Shown piece after piece: positions 43,475-53,007 of a stretch of 64,000 bases of DNA. The stretch comes from Pseudomonas sp. PB106. GTDB lineage: Bacteria > Pseudomonadota > Gammaproteobacteria > Pseudomonadales > Pseudomonadaceae. The notes below the pieces were generated by a model that saw only the letters and a program-made list of their open reading frames with translations, had not been told where the DNA came from and did not search any database. Made by a program: the position numbers and the translations under genes. Location: the NCBI RefSeq assembly GCF_009764645.1, contig NZ_RWIM01000119.1, forward strand, positions 28,279-92,278, given 5' to 3'. How positions within the stretch are numbered: the first letter of the stretch is position 1; each line of letters starts with the position of its first letter.

Positions 43475-45145
43475 TTAACTGTCCAAAGCTTTGTATTTTT
43501 CGCGCAGGTGATTACGGATATACACCGCCGACAGGTTCAACGTGGCGATCACCAGCACCAGCAACAGCGCTGTGGCGTACACCAGCGGGCGGGCCGCTTC
43601 GACGTTCGGGCTCTGGAAGCCGACGTCATAAATGTGGAAGCCCAAGTGCATGATCTTCTGGTCCAGGTGCAGGTACGGGTAGTTGCCGTCCACCGGCAGC
43701 GACGGCGCCAGTTTCACCACACCCACCAGCATCAGCGGCGCCACTTCACCAGCAGCACGGGCCACGGCGAGGATCATGCCGGTCATCATTGCCGGGCTGG
43801 CCATCGGGATCACGATTTTCCACAAGGTTTCAGCCTTGGTCGCGCCGAGGGCCAACGAGCCCTCACGCACGGTGCGCGGAATACGTGCCAGACCTTCTTC
43901 AGTCGCAACGATCACCACCGGCACCGCCAGCAGCGCCAGGGTCAGCGACGCCCAGAGCAGACCCGGGGTACCGAAGGTCGGAGCCGGCAGCGCTTCCGGG
44001 AAGAACAAGCGGTCAACGGAACCACCCAGTACGTAAACAAAGAAGCCCAGACCGAACACGCCGTAAACGATCGCCGGTACGCCGGCGAGGTTGTTCACCG
44101 CGATACGGATGATCCGCGTCAGGGTGTTCTGCTTGGCGTATTCACGCAGGTACACCGCTGCCAGCACGCCGAACGGGGTGACGATCATCGCCATGATCAA
44201 CGTCATCATCACGGTGCCGAAGATCGCCGGGAAGATTCCGCCTTCAGTGTTCGCTTCACGCGGGTCGTCCGAAAGGAATTCCCAGATCTTGCTGAAGTAG
44301 AAACCGACTTTGGTGAAGGTGCTCATCGCGTTCGGCTGGTAGGCGTGAACCACTTTGCCCAGACCGATTTCGATTTCTTTGCCGTTGGCGTCGCGAGCGG
44401 TCAACGCGTCGCGGTTGAACTGCGCATGCAGATCGGCCAGACGTGCTTCGATGTCCTGATAACGCGCGTTCAGCTCGGCGCGCTCGGATTCCATGTCCGC
44501 TTGCGCGGTGGCGTCGAGCTTGCCTTCCAGTTCCAGCTTGCGACTGTGCAGACGGATGCGCTCCAGGCCTGCGTTGATCGCACCGATGTCAGTCTTTTCC
44601 AGCGACTTCAGTTGTGACGCCAGACCGTTTACCCGGTTGATCCGCGCTTGCAGCTCAGGCCAGGCAGCTTCGCCCTCGGCGATAACCTTGCCGTCCTGTT
44701 TGACGTTGACCAGGTAGCCGTAGAAGTTGCCCCACTCGCGACGCTCAATCGCCATCAACTCGGGTGGCGTGGTCTGGTTGGTCAGCCACTCGCCGACGAT
44801 CCAGGTGAAGTCATTGCCGTTCAAATCGCGGTTGCCGACCTTGATCAGCTCGCGGGTCATGAATTCCGGGCCGACGTCAGGCACCGGCAAACCGGCGCTC
44901 TTCAGACGGGCACGGGGCACCTCTTCCTTCTGTACCACTTCACCGATGACCAGGTGATTGGCCTGACCCGGTACGTCGTAATTGGCGTGGACCAGGTCCG
45001 CCGGCCAGAAGTGACCCAGACCGCGCACGGCAATCACGGCCAGCAGGCCAATGGTCATGATGACCGCGATGGACACCGCGCCACCGCTGATCCAGACGCC
45101 CGGGGCGCCGCTCTTGAACCATCCTTTCAGGGAGTTCTGTTTCAC
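43475..45145 (-). CDS. pstA: Phosphate ABC transporter permease PstA
   Basis: A 556-residue inner-membrane permease of the long pseudomonad type. One N-terminal membrane segment is followed by a large soluble insertion (about 55-270). That region includes a coiled-coil-like stretch rich in Glu, Arg and Leu. The typical permease core is at the C-terminus, with the EAA-like loop EGSLALGATKAETLWKIVIP. The insertion makes it much longer than E. coli PstA (about 300 residues). It pairs with PstC encoded 16 bases upstream. Confidence 0.94.
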   Translation of the reverse strand: MKQNSLKGWFKSGAPGVWISGGAVSIAVIMTIGLLAVIAVRGLGHFWPADLVHANYDVPGQANHLVIGEVVQKEEVPRARLKSAGLPVPDVGPEFMTRELIKVGNRDLNGNDFTWIVGEWLTNQTTPPELMAIERREWGNFYGYLVNVKQDGKVIAEGEAAWPELQARINRVNGLASQLKSLEKTDIGAINAGLERIRLHSRKLELEGKLDATAQADMESERAELNARYQDIEARLADLHAQFNRDALTARDANGKEIEIGLGKVVHAYQPNAMSTFTKVGFYFSKIWEFLSDDPREANTEGGIFPAIFGTVMMTLIMAMIVTPFGVLAAVYLREYAKQNTLTRIIRIAVNNLAGVPAIVYGVFGLGFFVYVLGGSVDRLFFPEALPAPTFGTPGLLWASLTLALLAVPVVIVATEEGLARIPRTVREGSLALGATKAETLWKIVIPMASPAMMTGMILAVARAAGEVAPLMLVGVVKLAPSLPVDGNYPYLHLDQKIMHLGFHIYDVGFQSPNVEAARPLVYATALLLVLVIATLNLSAVYIRNHLREKYKALDS

Positions 45146-45161
45146 AGACTTCTACCTTTGC

Positions 45162-47444
45162 TTAAAGCGACGAGTATTTCTTGCGCAGACGCTGACGAAT
45201 CAGTTCTGCCAGGGTGTTCATGACGAAGGTGAACAACAGCAGCACCAGCGCCGAGAGGAACAGCACGCGGTAGTGGCTGCCGCCGACTTCCGACTCGGGC
45301 ATTTCCACCGCGACGTTGGCGGCCAGGGTGCGCAGGCCTTCGAACAGGTTCATTTCCATGACCGGGGTGTTACCGGTGGCCATCAGCACGATCATGGTTT
45401 CGCCGACCGCACGGCCCATGCCGATCATCAGCGCCGAGAAGATGCCCGGGCTGGCAGTCAGGATGACCACGCGAGTCATGGTCTGCCACGGTGTGGCACC
45501 GAGCGCCAGCGAGCCGAGGGTCAGGCCACGCGGCACGCTGAACACGGCGTCTTCAGCGATCGAGTAGATGTTCGGGATCACCGCGAAGCCCATGGCCAGA
45601 CCGACCACCAATGCGTTGCGCTGGTCATAGGTGATGCCCAGGTCGTGGGAGATCCACATGCGCATGTCGCCGCCGAAGAACCAGTTCTCCATGAACGGGC
45701 TCATGTACAGCGACAGCCAGCCCACGAACAGAATCACCGGAATCAGCAGCGCACTTTCCCAACCGTCCGGGACTTTCAGGCGGATCGATTCAGGCAAGCG
45801 GCTGAAGGTGAAACCGGCGACCAGAATGCCGATCGGCAACAGCATCAGCAGGCTGAAAATGCCCGGCAAATGCCCTTCTACATACGGCGCGAGGAACAGG
45901 CCGGCGAAGAAACCGAGGATCACCGTCGGCATCGCTTCCATCAGCTCGATCACCGGTTTGACCTTGCGGCGCATGCCCGGGGCCATGAAGTACGCGGTGT
46001 AGATTGCAGCGGCAACGGCCAGTGGCGCGGCCAGCAGCATCGCGTAGAACGCGGCTTTCAGGGTGCCGAAGGTCAGCGGCGAGAGGCTCAGTTTCGGTTC
46101 GAAATCGGTGTTGGCTGCAGTCGATTGCCAGACGTATTTAGGCTCGTCGTAGTTCTCGTACCAGACCTTGCTCCACAGCGCGCTCCAGGAAACTTCCGGG
46201 TGCGGGTTGTCGAGCAGCAGCGGTTGCAGCTTGCCGCCGGCTTCGACGATCACGCGGTTGGCGCGCGGCGATAGACCGAATACGCCTTGGCCATCGACCA
46301 CTTGATCAACCAGCAGTGTGCGGTGCGCGGTGCTGTGGAACACGCCAAGCTTGCCGCTGGCATCCAGAGCGAGGAAGCCTTTGCGACGTTCTTCAGCGGT
46401 GATTTCAACAATTGGCGTGGTGCCCATCTGGAAGGTGCGGATCTGCTTCAGACGCTGCTCGCCATCGGTGTCGCGGGCCATGAACCACTGGGCCAGACCA
46501 CCTTTGGAGTCACCGACGATCAGCGAGATACCACCGACCAGTTGCGTAGTGGCAGTGACTTCGGCGTCAGCGTTTTCCAGCAGTTTGTAGCGACCGTTGA
46601 GGCTCTTGTCGCGCAGGCTGAACACGTCGGCCTGGGCACGACCGTTGACCACGTACAGCCACTGCTGACGCGGGTCGACGAAGATGTTTTTTACCGACTC
46701 GGTCATCTGCGGCAGATCGATACGCTTCTGCTCGTTGGTGACTTCGCCGGTCATCATGTTTTCTTCGCTGGTCAGCGACAGCACATTGAGTTGCGAACCG
46801 GTCGAACCCACCAGCATCAGCGTCGTGTCGGTGGCATTCAGGCTGACGTGTTCCAGCGCACCGCCGGCTTCGTTGAGCGCGATCGGCGCCTCGCCGTACG
46901 GATACTCGATGGCCGGGCTGATGGTTTTCTTGCCATCGGGGTAGCTGACTTTATAGGTGTGACGGAACACCAGCGCCTGACCGTTGGAAAGGCCCACGGC
47001 CACCAGTGGTTGGCCCGGCTGGTCTTCACCAATCGAGGTCACGGTTGTACCGGCAGGCACCGGCAGATCGACGCGCTTCAGTTCAGCGCCACTGTCGATA
47101 TCGAAGAACAATGCCTGGCCCTTGTCGGAAACGCGCATGGCCACCTGATTCTGCTCTTCGAGCGAAATCATCAGCGGCTTGCCGGCGTCCTGCATCCAGG
47201 CTGGGGTGATCGAATCTTTCGCGGTCAGGTCGGCACCCTGGAACAGCGGCGCAACCACGTAGGCGAGGAAGAAGAAGATCAGGGTGATGGCTGCCAGCAC
47301 CGCGAGACCGCCAACGAGGACGTACCAGCGGGTGAAGCGATCCTTGAGCGCGCGAATGCGGCGCTTGCGTTGCAGCTCAGGCGTATTGAAATCAATGCGC
47401 TTGGGAGGATTAGTAGTCATGTGGGAATTGGCCAGATCATTCAT
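45162..47444 (-). CDS. pstC: Phosphate ABC transporter permease PstC
   Basis: A 760-residue permease. An N-terminal hydrophobic segment (YVLVGGLAVLAAITLIFFFL) is followed by a large periplasmic or soluble insertion of about 350 residues, then the transport core with EAA-like loop SLALGATPWQTMTRVVI. This long form is typical of pseudomonads. The first ATG (47444) has an AGGGTGA site, but a Pho box ends only 22 bases upstream. If that promoter is used the message would be nearly leaderless, and M9 (47420) is an alternative start. Confidence 0.93.
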   Translation of the reverse strand: MNDLANSHMTTNPPKRIDFNTPELQRKRRIRALKDRFTRWYVLVGGLAVLAAITLIFFFLAYVVAPLFQGADLTAKDSITPAWMQDAGKPLMISLEEQNQVAMRVSDKGQALFFDIDSGAELKRVDLPVPAGTTVTSIGEDQPGQPLVAVGLSNGQALVFRHTYKVSYPDGKKTISPAIEYPYGEAPIALNEAGGALEHVSLNATDTTLMLVGSTGSQLNVLSLTSEENMMTGEVTNEQKRIDLPQMTESVKNIFVDPRQQWLYVVNGRAQADVFSLRDKSLNGRYKLLENADAEVTATTQLVGGISLIVGDSKGGLAQWFMARDTDGEQRLKQIRTFQMGTTPIVEITAEERRKGFLALDASGKLGVFHSTAHRTLLVDQVVDGQGVFGLSPRANRVIVEAGGKLQPLLLDNPHPEVSWSALWSKVWYENYDEPKYVWQSTAANTDFEPKLSLSPLTFGTLKAAFYAMLLAAPLAVAAAIYTAYFMAPGMRRKVKPVIELMEAMPTVILGFFAGLFLAPYVEGHLPGIFSLLMLLPIGILVAGFTFSRLPESIRLKVPDGWESALLIPVILFVGWLSLYMSPFMENWFFGGDMRMWISHDLGITYDQRNALVVGLAMGFAVIPNIYSIAEDAVFSVPRGLTLGSLALGATPWQTMTRVVILTASPGIFSALMIGMGRAVGETMIVLMATGNTPVMEMNLFEGLRTLAANVAVEMPESEVGGSHYRVLFLSALVLLLFTFVMNTLAELIRQRLRKKYSSL

Positions 47445-47466
47445 GCGCTCACCCTAGCGATCCTGT

Positions 47467-47484
47467 ATGACAGAAAGATGACAA
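47467..47484 (-). promoter_or_regulatory. Pho box directly upstream of pstC
   Basis: On the minus strand TTGTCAT-CTTT-CTGTCAT is an excellent PhoB direct repeat. TAGGGT lies ten bases downstream as a possible -10. It would give pstCAB-phoU its own phosphate-starvation promoter, independent of pstS. Confidence 0.75.
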
Positions 47485-47547
47485 TGCAGTGACGCAGCAA
47501 ATCCACCGCCAGCGGGACTGGCAGAGGATCAAAAATTTGAGGTGTGG

Positions 47548-47611
47548 AAAAGGCCGGCCTGCAAGCAGATCCGGCCTTTTACCTGAGTCCGGCGGGGTTC
47601 ACCCCGGACTC
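47548..47611 (-). terminator. Two hairpins ending or attenuating pstS transcription
   Basis: Directly after the pstS stop the minus strand first forms a GAGTCC...GGACTC hairpin (47585-47611). A GGCCGG/CCGGCC stem flanked by AAAA and TTTT follows (47548-47580). Together they look like an mRNA-stabilising hairpin plus an intrinsic terminator, which would keep PstS levels far above those of the permease. Confidence 0.75.
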
Positions 47612-47617
47612 AATTTG

Positions 47618-48619
47618 TTACTTCTTTGCGACTTCAGCGCCGCCTTCTTGCAGACCCAGGTCAGCCAGTGCTTTTGCAGCAACCTTGGCTGGCAGTGGGA
47701 TGTAGCCGTCTTTCACCACAACTTCCTGGCCCTGTTTCGACAGCACCAGCTTCACGAACTCAGCTTCCAGCGGCGCCAGAGGCTTGTTCGGAGCTTTGTT
47801 GACGTAAACGTAGAGGAAGCGCGACAGCGGATACTTGCCGTTCAGGGCGTTTTCTTCGGTGTCTTCGATGAAGTCAGTGCCGCCCTTCTTGGCCAGAGCC
47901 ACTGTTTTCACGCTAGCGGTCTTGTAACCGATGCCCGAGTAACCGATGCCGTTCAGCGAGGAGCTGATCGACTGCACAACCGACGCCGAACCTGGTTGTT
48001 CGTTGACGTTTGGCTTGTAGTCGCCTTTGCACAGGGCTTCTTCTTTGAAGTAGCCGTAGGTGCCGGATACCGAGTTACGACCAAACAGCTGAACCGGCTT
48101 GTTGGCCAGGTCACCGGTCACGCCCAGGTCGCCCCAGGTTTTAACGTCGGCTTTGGCGCCGCACAGACGGGTCGACGAGAAGATCGCATCAACCTGTTCC
48201 ATGGTCAGGTGCTGGATCGGGTTGTCCTTGTGCACGAACACAGCCAGGGCATCCACAGCAACCGGGATTGCGGTTGGCTTGTAGCCGTACTTCTGCTCGA
48301 AAGCAGCCAGTTCGGTGTCCTTCATCTTGCGGCTCATCGGGCCCAGGTTGGAGGTGCCTTCAGTCAGCGCAGGTGGCGCAGTGGCGGAGCCAGCGGCCTG
48401 AATCTGGATGTTGACGTTCGGGTATTCTTTTTTGTAGTTCTCAGCCCACAGGGTCATGAGGTTGGCCAGGGTATCGGAGCCGACGCTGGACAGGTTGCCC
48501 GACACACCAGTGGTCTTGGTGTAGCTCGGGATAGCAGGGTCAACAGCGGCAACCGCGTTGGCAGTCGCAACGCCAGCAGCGACAAAAGTCATTGCCGCCA
48601 TCAAACGCTTCAGTTTCAT
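47618..48619 (-). CDS. pstS: Periplasmic phosphate-binding protein PstS
   Basis: A 333-residue precursor with a signal peptide ending about residue 24 (ANAVAA). Phosphate-binding segments include [11 protein letters not shown], the [11 protein letters not shown] loop and [12 protein letters not shown]. It delivers phosphate to PstCA and is also reported as an abundant surface or DING-like protein in pseudomonads. It is the first gene of the pst operon, behind a Pho box at 48698, and is followed by a terminator pair. Confidence 0.97.
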   Translation of the reverse strand: MKLKRLMAAMTFVAAGVATANAVAAVDPAIPSYTKTTGVSGNLSSVGSDTLANLMTLWAENYKKEYPNVNIQIQAAGSATAPPALTEGTSNLGPMSRKMKDTELAAFEQKYGYKPTAIPVAVDALAVFVHKDNPIQHLTMEQVDAIFSSTRLCGAKADVKTWGDLGVTGDLANKPVQLFGRNSVSGTYGYFKEEALCKGDYKPNVNEQPGSASVVQSISSSLNGIGYSGIGYKTASVKTVALAKKGGTDFIEDTEENALNGKYPLSRFLYVYVNKAPNKPLAPLEAEFVKLVLSKQGQEVVVKDGYIPLPAKVAAKALADLGLQEGGAEVAKK

Positions 48620-48697
48620 GCCTTACTCCTAGCAGATAGGGGGTGTTAAGTCGGGGCCAAGTATCAGCAGGCCGTGTGAACACTCTATGGCTGAAAT

Positions 48698-48715
48698 ATG
48701 ACAATTGGATGAAAG
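48698..48715 (-). promoter_or_regulatory. Pho box of pstS
   Basis: On the minus strand CTTTCAT-CCAA-TTGTCAT is a clear PhoB repeat. TAGAGT starts ten bases downstream as the -10 hexamer, leaving a leader of about 60 bases before pstS. Confidence 0.8.
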
Positions 48716-48732
48716 GCCAGCATGTCGCGACA

Positions 48733-48844
48733 GATCGTTCCCACGCTCTGCGTGGGAACGCCGCCATGGACGCTCTGCGTCCGAATTTGAGAGGTGACGC
48801 GGAGCGTCACAGGATGCATTCCCATGCGGAGCGTGGGAACGATC
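48733..48844. repeat. REP-like doublet, family E
   Basis: Outer arms GATCGTTCCCACGCTCTGCG and the inverse GCGGAGCGTGGGAACGATC enclose further inverted GACGCTCTGCGTCC / GACGCGGAGCGTC copies. It lies between the pstS Pho box and the end of the MFS gene and probably separates the two transcripts. Confidence 0.85.
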
Positions 48845-48859
48845 AGGCGAAAGAGAAAA

Positions 48860-50158
48860 TCAGCGCCCCTTCTTCCAAAGCCACGCCCCCACCAGAATCC
48901 CCATCGTGCACAGCACCGCCACGTAGTAGGCAGGCCCCATCGCACTTTCTTTCAGCAGCAAACTGACCACCATCGGCGTCAAACCACCAAAGATCGCGTA
49001 AGCCACGTTGTACGAGAACGACAACCCGCTGAAGCGCACCACCGGTGGAAACGCTTTGACCATCACGTATGGCACCGCGCCGATGGTGCCGACCAGAAAA
49101 CCGGTCAGCGCATACAGCGGGAACAGCCAGTTCGGGTGATCGGCGAGGCTGTGATAGAACGTCCACGAGCTGGCCAGCAAGCCCAGGCAACCGAACACAA
49201 ACACGCGACCGGCGCCAAAGCGATCCGCCAGTGCGCCGGAAATGATGCAGCCGATGCTCAGGAACACGATCGCCAGACTGTTCGATTGCAGCGACTCGGT
49301 CGGCGTGAAGTGATAGACCGTTTGCAGCACGGTCGGGGTCATCAGGATAACCACGACGATGCCAGCGGAAAGCAGCCAGGTCAGCAGCATCGAGATAGCG
49401 ATGGCGCCGCGATGATCACGCAGCACCGCACGCAGTGGCACTTCTTCGGCCAGCGCCTTGCGCAGTTGCAGCTCGGCGAACACCGGGGTTTCGTGCAGCC
49501 AGCGGCGCAGGTACACCGAGAACAGGCCGAACACGCCGCCGAGCAGGAACGGGATCCGCCAAGCGTAATCGGAGACTTCGGCAGGCGTATAAATGCTGTT
49601 GATCGCGGTGGCGACCAGCGAGCCGAGCAGAATGCCAGCGGTCAGACCACTTGTTAGGGTACCGCAGGCGTAACCCATGTGCTTTTGCGGAACGTGTTCG
49701 GAAACGAAGACCCAAGCCCCCGGTACTTCACCGCCAATCGCTGCGCCCTGGATCACGCGCATCAGTAGCAGCAGGATCGGCGCCCACATGCCGATCTGCG
49801 CGTACGTTGGCAGCAGGCCCATGATCAGGGTCGGCACGGCCATCATGAAAATGCTCAGGGTGAACATCTTCTTGCGGCCCAGCAGGTCGCCGAAGTGCGC
49901 CATGACGATGCCGCCCAACGGCCGCGCGAGGTAGCCGGCGGCGAAGATGCCGAAGGTCTGCATCAGGCGCAGCCACTCGGGCATGTCGGCCGGGAAGAAC
50001 AACTTGCCGACCACGGTAGCGAAGAAGACGAAGATGATGAAATCGTAGAATTCCAGCGCGCCGCCAAGGGCGGACAGCGACAGAGTCTTGTAGTCATTGC
50101 GGGTCAACGGTCGTGCGGGTTGCTCGGGCTGCGCGAGGCTCGAAGGCGCTGTGGTCAT
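48860..50158 (-). CDS. MFS transporter, metabolite:proton symporter type
   Basis: A 432-residue carrier with about 12 hydrophobic segments and the MFS motif between segments two and three (GDLLGRKKMF). GGALEFYDFIIF at the first segment is the hallmark of the metabolite:H+ symporter branch (citrate, alpha-ketoglutarate, shikimate and proline/betaine carriers). Substrate cannot be assigned. The ATG at 50158 is chosen by alignment with family N-termini and a GAGAAG site; the frame upstream is open but not protein-like. Order matches PA5370 (recalled). Confidence 0.88.
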   Translation of the reverse strand: MTTAPSSLAQPEQPARPLTRNDYKTLSLSALGGALEFYDFIIFVFFATVVGKLFFPADMPEWLRLMQTFGIFAAGYLARPLGGIVMAHFGDLLGRKKMFTLSIFMMAVPTLIMGLLPTYAQIGMWAPILLLLMRVIQGAAIGGEVPGAWVFVSEHVPQKHMGYACGTLTSGLTAGILLGSLVATAINSIYTPAEVSDYAWRIPFLLGGVFGLFSVYLRRWLHETPVFAELQLRKALAEEVPLRAVLRDHRGAIAISMLLTWLLSAGIVVVILMTPTVLQTVYHFTPTESLQSNSLAIVFLSIGCIISGALADRFGAGRVFVFGCLGLLASSWTFYHSLADHPNWLFPLYALTGFLVGTIGAVPYVMVKAFPPVVRFSGLSFSYNVAYAIFGGLTPMVVSLLLKESAMGPAYYVAVLCTMGILVGAWLWKKGR

Positions 50159-50534
50159 GGCAAGGGCTTCTCTTATAGTCGGATCTGCCGCCACAACAAC
50201 GCTGGCGGTGGCTTGGGCAGGTTCGGCACCATAGCAAATTGTTCGAAAAAGCACATAGAGGCGCGTATTTGACGGTCGAAATGAGAACCGGATGGTCGTC
50301 GCGGAGTCTACCGACCGATATACTCGCAACCTGCTCCGGTTTGTAGGGGGTTGCTGTGCGAAAACGTCGTTGGCCCGGCCTTTGCTCGGGATTAGCCGGT
50401 TTCGCAGAGTTTCTCCTTTAGGCGCCTTATGGAAAACGTGACGAACGTAGTATGTTCGGTGCTGAATCGTTTTTCCTGAAGACGGCTACCACCAGCAATA
50501 CCAACAAGAGTCACGGGTCAGAGGCACCCCCGGC
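50159..50534. other. MFS/thioesterase divergent intergenic region
   Basis: These 376 bases contain a TATACT hexamer near 50320 and a 16-codon frame (ATG at about 50429) without a ribosome site. No gene, repeat or regulator site can be supported. Confidence 0.35.
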
Positions 50535-50939
50535 ATGATAGAGCTCGAACAAGAAGATCCGATCCCGCAAGGCGACCTGGCCCTGCAAATCACTGCACTT
50601 CCGCGTGAAACCAACGGCTTTGGCGATATTTTCGGCGGCTGGCTGGTGGCGCAGATGGATTTGGCCGGCACTGCAATGGCCAGCCGTGTCGCTGGCGGCC
50701 GCGTCGCTACCGTGGCCATCGACCGCATGGCGTTTCTCGTGCCTGTGGCTGTCGGCGCGCAATTGTCCTTTTATACCCAGACCCTGGAAATCGGCCGCAG
50801 CTCGATTCAGATGATGGTCGAAGTGTGGAGCGACGATCCGCTGTCCAGCGAGTGGCGTAAAGTGACCGAAGCGGTTTTTGTCTTCGTCGCCATCGACGGC
50901 AGCGGCCGCACTCGCTCGGTTCCGCCACGCGCGCGTTAA
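50535..50939 (+). CDS. Acyl-CoA thioesterase, YciA-like hotdog fold
   Basis: A 134-residue single-hotdog thioesterase. The ALPRETNGFGDIFGGWLVAQMD stretch across residues 21-42 carries the catalytic N and D region, followed by the VATVAIDRMAFLVPV strand. Such enzymes hydrolyse acyl-CoAs to balance free CoA and fatty acids. Next is a mutarotase gene 58 bases downstream on the same strand. Confidence 0.88.
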   Translation: MIELEQEDPIPQGDLALQITALPRETNGFGDIFGGWLVAQMDLAGTAMASRVAGGRVATVAIDRMAFLVPVAVGAQLSFYTQTLEIGRSSIQMMVEVWSDDPLSSEWRKVTEAVFVFVAIDGSGRTRSVPPRAR

Positions 50940-50997
50940 ACCTCGCGGCCGTTTTGCGGTCGATAATCGTCCCAAGTGTCTGATCGAGAGCTGTCCC

Positions 50998-51897
50998 ATG
51001 AACACGCCCAACGTTGAAGCGGTGAAACTGGATGAACTGAACTGCTGGCGCATTCGCCACGGTCAGGCCGAAGTGCTGGTGGCCCAGCAAGGCGCGCACA
51101 TCCTCAGTTATCAGATCGATGGCCAGCCGCCGATCATCTGGCTCAACGACAAGGCCGATTTCAAGACAGGCAAGAGCATCCGCGCCGGTGTGCCGGTGTG
51201 CTGGCCGTGGTTCGGCAAGTTCGAACGCAACCCGCAGAGCGTGCAGGCCATGTACACCGGTGCACAACCGGCACCCGCGCACGGTCTGGTGCGGGCGATG
51301 GATTGGGAGCTGGGCGGCATCGAATCAGAAGCTGACGGCATCAAGGTCGAATTCAAGCTGCCCTACCCCGAAGAAGGCCTGCCGGACTGGCCGCATCAGG
51401 TCGATCTGACCCTGACCCTGCATTTGTCCGAGCAACTGAGCTTCAGCCTGACCAGCCATAACCGTAGCTCTGACACCGTCAGCCTGAGTCAGGCGCTGCA
51501 CACTTATTACGCTGTCAGTGATGTGCGCAATGTGCAGGTCGATGGCGTGGACGGCTTGAATTACATCGAGACGCTGGATGATTGGAAAACCCACAGTCAG
51601 CAAGGTGATCTGCAGTTTGCCGGTGAGACCGACCGCATCTACCTCGACGCGCCGCCTCAATTGAGCATTGTCGATCCGGCCTGGGAACGGCGCATTGTGC
51701 TGACTGCCACCGGTTCGCGTACGGCAGTGATCTGGAACCCGTGGATTGATCGCGCAGCAGCGTTGGCGGATATGGATAACGATGGCTGGCAACGCATGCT
51801 GTGCATCGAGACGGCGAACGTGATGGATGACGTGGTCAATCTTGCACCGGGTGCTATCCACACCATGGGCGTCAGTGTCGCCAGTAAACCGCTTTAA
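50998..51897 (+). CDS. D-hexose-6-phosphate mutarotase (YeaD-like)
   Basis: A 299-residue aldose-1-epimerase-like enzyme. Segments GAHILSYQIDG, GVPVCWPWFGKF, HGLVRAMDWEL and HTYYAVSDV carry the probable catalytic histidines and sugar-phosphate pocket. It interconverts the alpha and beta forms of glucose-6-phosphate, relevant to the Entner-Doudoroff route of pseudomonads. The ATG at 50998 was chosen over an upstream in-frame codon inside the thioesterase gene. Confidence 0.9.
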   Translation: MNTPNVEAVKLDELNCWRIRHGQAEVLVAQQGAHILSYQIDGQPPIIWLNDKADFKTGKSIRAGVPVCWPWFGKFERNPQSVQAMYTGAQPAPAHGLVRAMDWELGGIESEADGIKVEFKLPYPEEGLPDWPHQVDLTLTLHLSEQLSFSLTSHNRSSDTVSLSQALHTYYAVSDVRNVQVDGVDGLNYIETLDDWKTHSQQGDLQFAGETDRIYLDAPPQLSIVDPAWERRIVLTATGSRTAVIWNPWIDRAAALADMDNDGWQRMLCIETANVMDDVVNLAPGAIHTMGVSVASKPL

Positions 51898-51915
51898 GCA
51901 CACCGCAAAACCAAT

Positions 51916-52003
51916 TGTAGGAGTGAGCCTGCTCGCGATAGCGGTTTGTCAGATCCATTAAATTGGCTGACACGACGCTATCGCGAGCAGGCTCACTCCT
52001 ACA
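51916..52003. repeat. REP doublet, family A
   Basis: A second family A doublet with inverted TGTAGGAGTGAGCCTGCTCG units around a divergent 26-base centre. It lies between convergent genes and nothing else is in the gap. Confidence 0.9.
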
Positions 52004-52021
52004 GTAGTTGTGTGGTGGCCG

Positions 52022-52558
52022 TTAGAGATCAGATTCCTGCACCACCCGCACTTTGTCCGCTTCCAGCGCATACGCTGCGTCAGCCAGGTCATTGCTGACC
52101 TTCTCGACTTTCAGCGTGCCGGTTACCCACAGCGGCGTGTAGATGTCATCCAGCTTCAAACCCTTCGGATAACGCACCAGCACCAGTTGATTCGGTGGCG
52201 GTGGCGGCACGTGGATGCAGGCGCCCGGATACGGCACGAGGAAGAACAGCGTACTGCGGCCCTTGGCGTCAGACTCCAGCGGCACCGGATAACCACCGAT
52301 GCGGATGTGTTTATCGTTCATCGAAGCTACGGTTTTGGTCGAATACATCACCGCCGGCAGACCTTTGGCCTGCTTCATCCCGCCCTTCTCGGTGAAGGTG
52401 CCGGTGGCTTCCGGGGAGTTGTGGTCGATTTCAGGCATGGCCTCGAGGGCCTTTTGATCCGACTTGGGCATCAGTTCGAGCCAGTCGGTTTCCGGCAGTT
52501 CGCCGGCGTGGGCCAAACCGCTGCCCAGGAAAAGGAGAGTCAACAGAAGACGGCGCAT
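52022..52558 (-). CDS. Periplasmic DUF3299 protein
   Basis: A 178-residue protein with a signal peptide ending AHA (about residue 18). The conserved DUF3299 pattern is present: IRIGGYPVPLE, FFLVPYPGACIHVPPPPPNQ and LWVTGTLKVE. The single conserved cysteine in GACIHVP suggests an oligonucleotide-binding-like periplasmic fold found near efflux components in other bacteria. Function is unknown and the neighbours give no clear hint. Confidence 0.85.
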   Translation of the reverse strand: MRRLLLTLLFLGSGLAHAGELPETDWLELMPKSDQKALEAMPEIDHNSPEATGTFTEKGGMKQAKGLPAVMYSTKTVASMNDKHIRIGGYPVPLESDAKGRSTLFFLVPYPGACIHVPPPPPNQLVLVRYPKGLKLDDIYTPLWVTGTLKVEKVSNDLADAAYALEADKVRVVQESDL

Positions 52559-52651
52559 GAAGGTGCTCGGTATAGAAAGGAAGGAACAGTGAATCGCCGA
52601 GCATTCTAGCCCTCCCGGCCACTTTGGCAGAGAGGGCTTTGTCGCTTTGGA

Positions 52652-52897
52652 TCAGTTCTTTTTGATCAGGCCGTAGATCACCAGCAACACGATTGCGCCA
52701 ACCAGTGCGCCGATGAAACCTGCGCCCTCGCCCGCGTGATAGATGCCCAGAGCCTGGCCGCCGTAAGTGGCCGCCAGCGAACCGCCGATACCGAGCAGGA
52801 TGGTCATGATCCAGCCCATGCTGTCGTCGCCCGGTTTCAGGAACCGAGCCAGCAGGCCGACGATCAAGCCGATAAAGATGGTTCCGATAATTCCCAT
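52652..52897 (-). CDS. GlsB/YeaQ/YmgE family stress membrane protein
   Basis: An 81-residue protein made of three hydrophobic, glycine-rich segments (GTIFIGLIVGLLARFLKPG, MTILLGIGGSLAATYGG and the C-terminal FIGALVGAIVLLVIYGLI). This is the transglycosylase-associated protein family, often stress-induced. It probably integrates in the inner membrane; the molecular role is unknown. Confidence 0.9.
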   Translation of the reverse strand: MGIIGTIFIGLIVGLLARFLKPGDDSMGWIMTILLGIGGSLAATYGGQALGIYHAGEGAGFIGALVGAIVLLVIYGLIKKN

Positions 52898-53007
52898 GGC
52901 AATTCCCTCTCAAAGATAGATATGCGAAGCCTAGTCAGACTTTGGCATCCTGCCATGAGAGAACGGCGGCCCCTGAATGGTTCCGCCGCTGCCACATGAA
53001 ACTGCCG

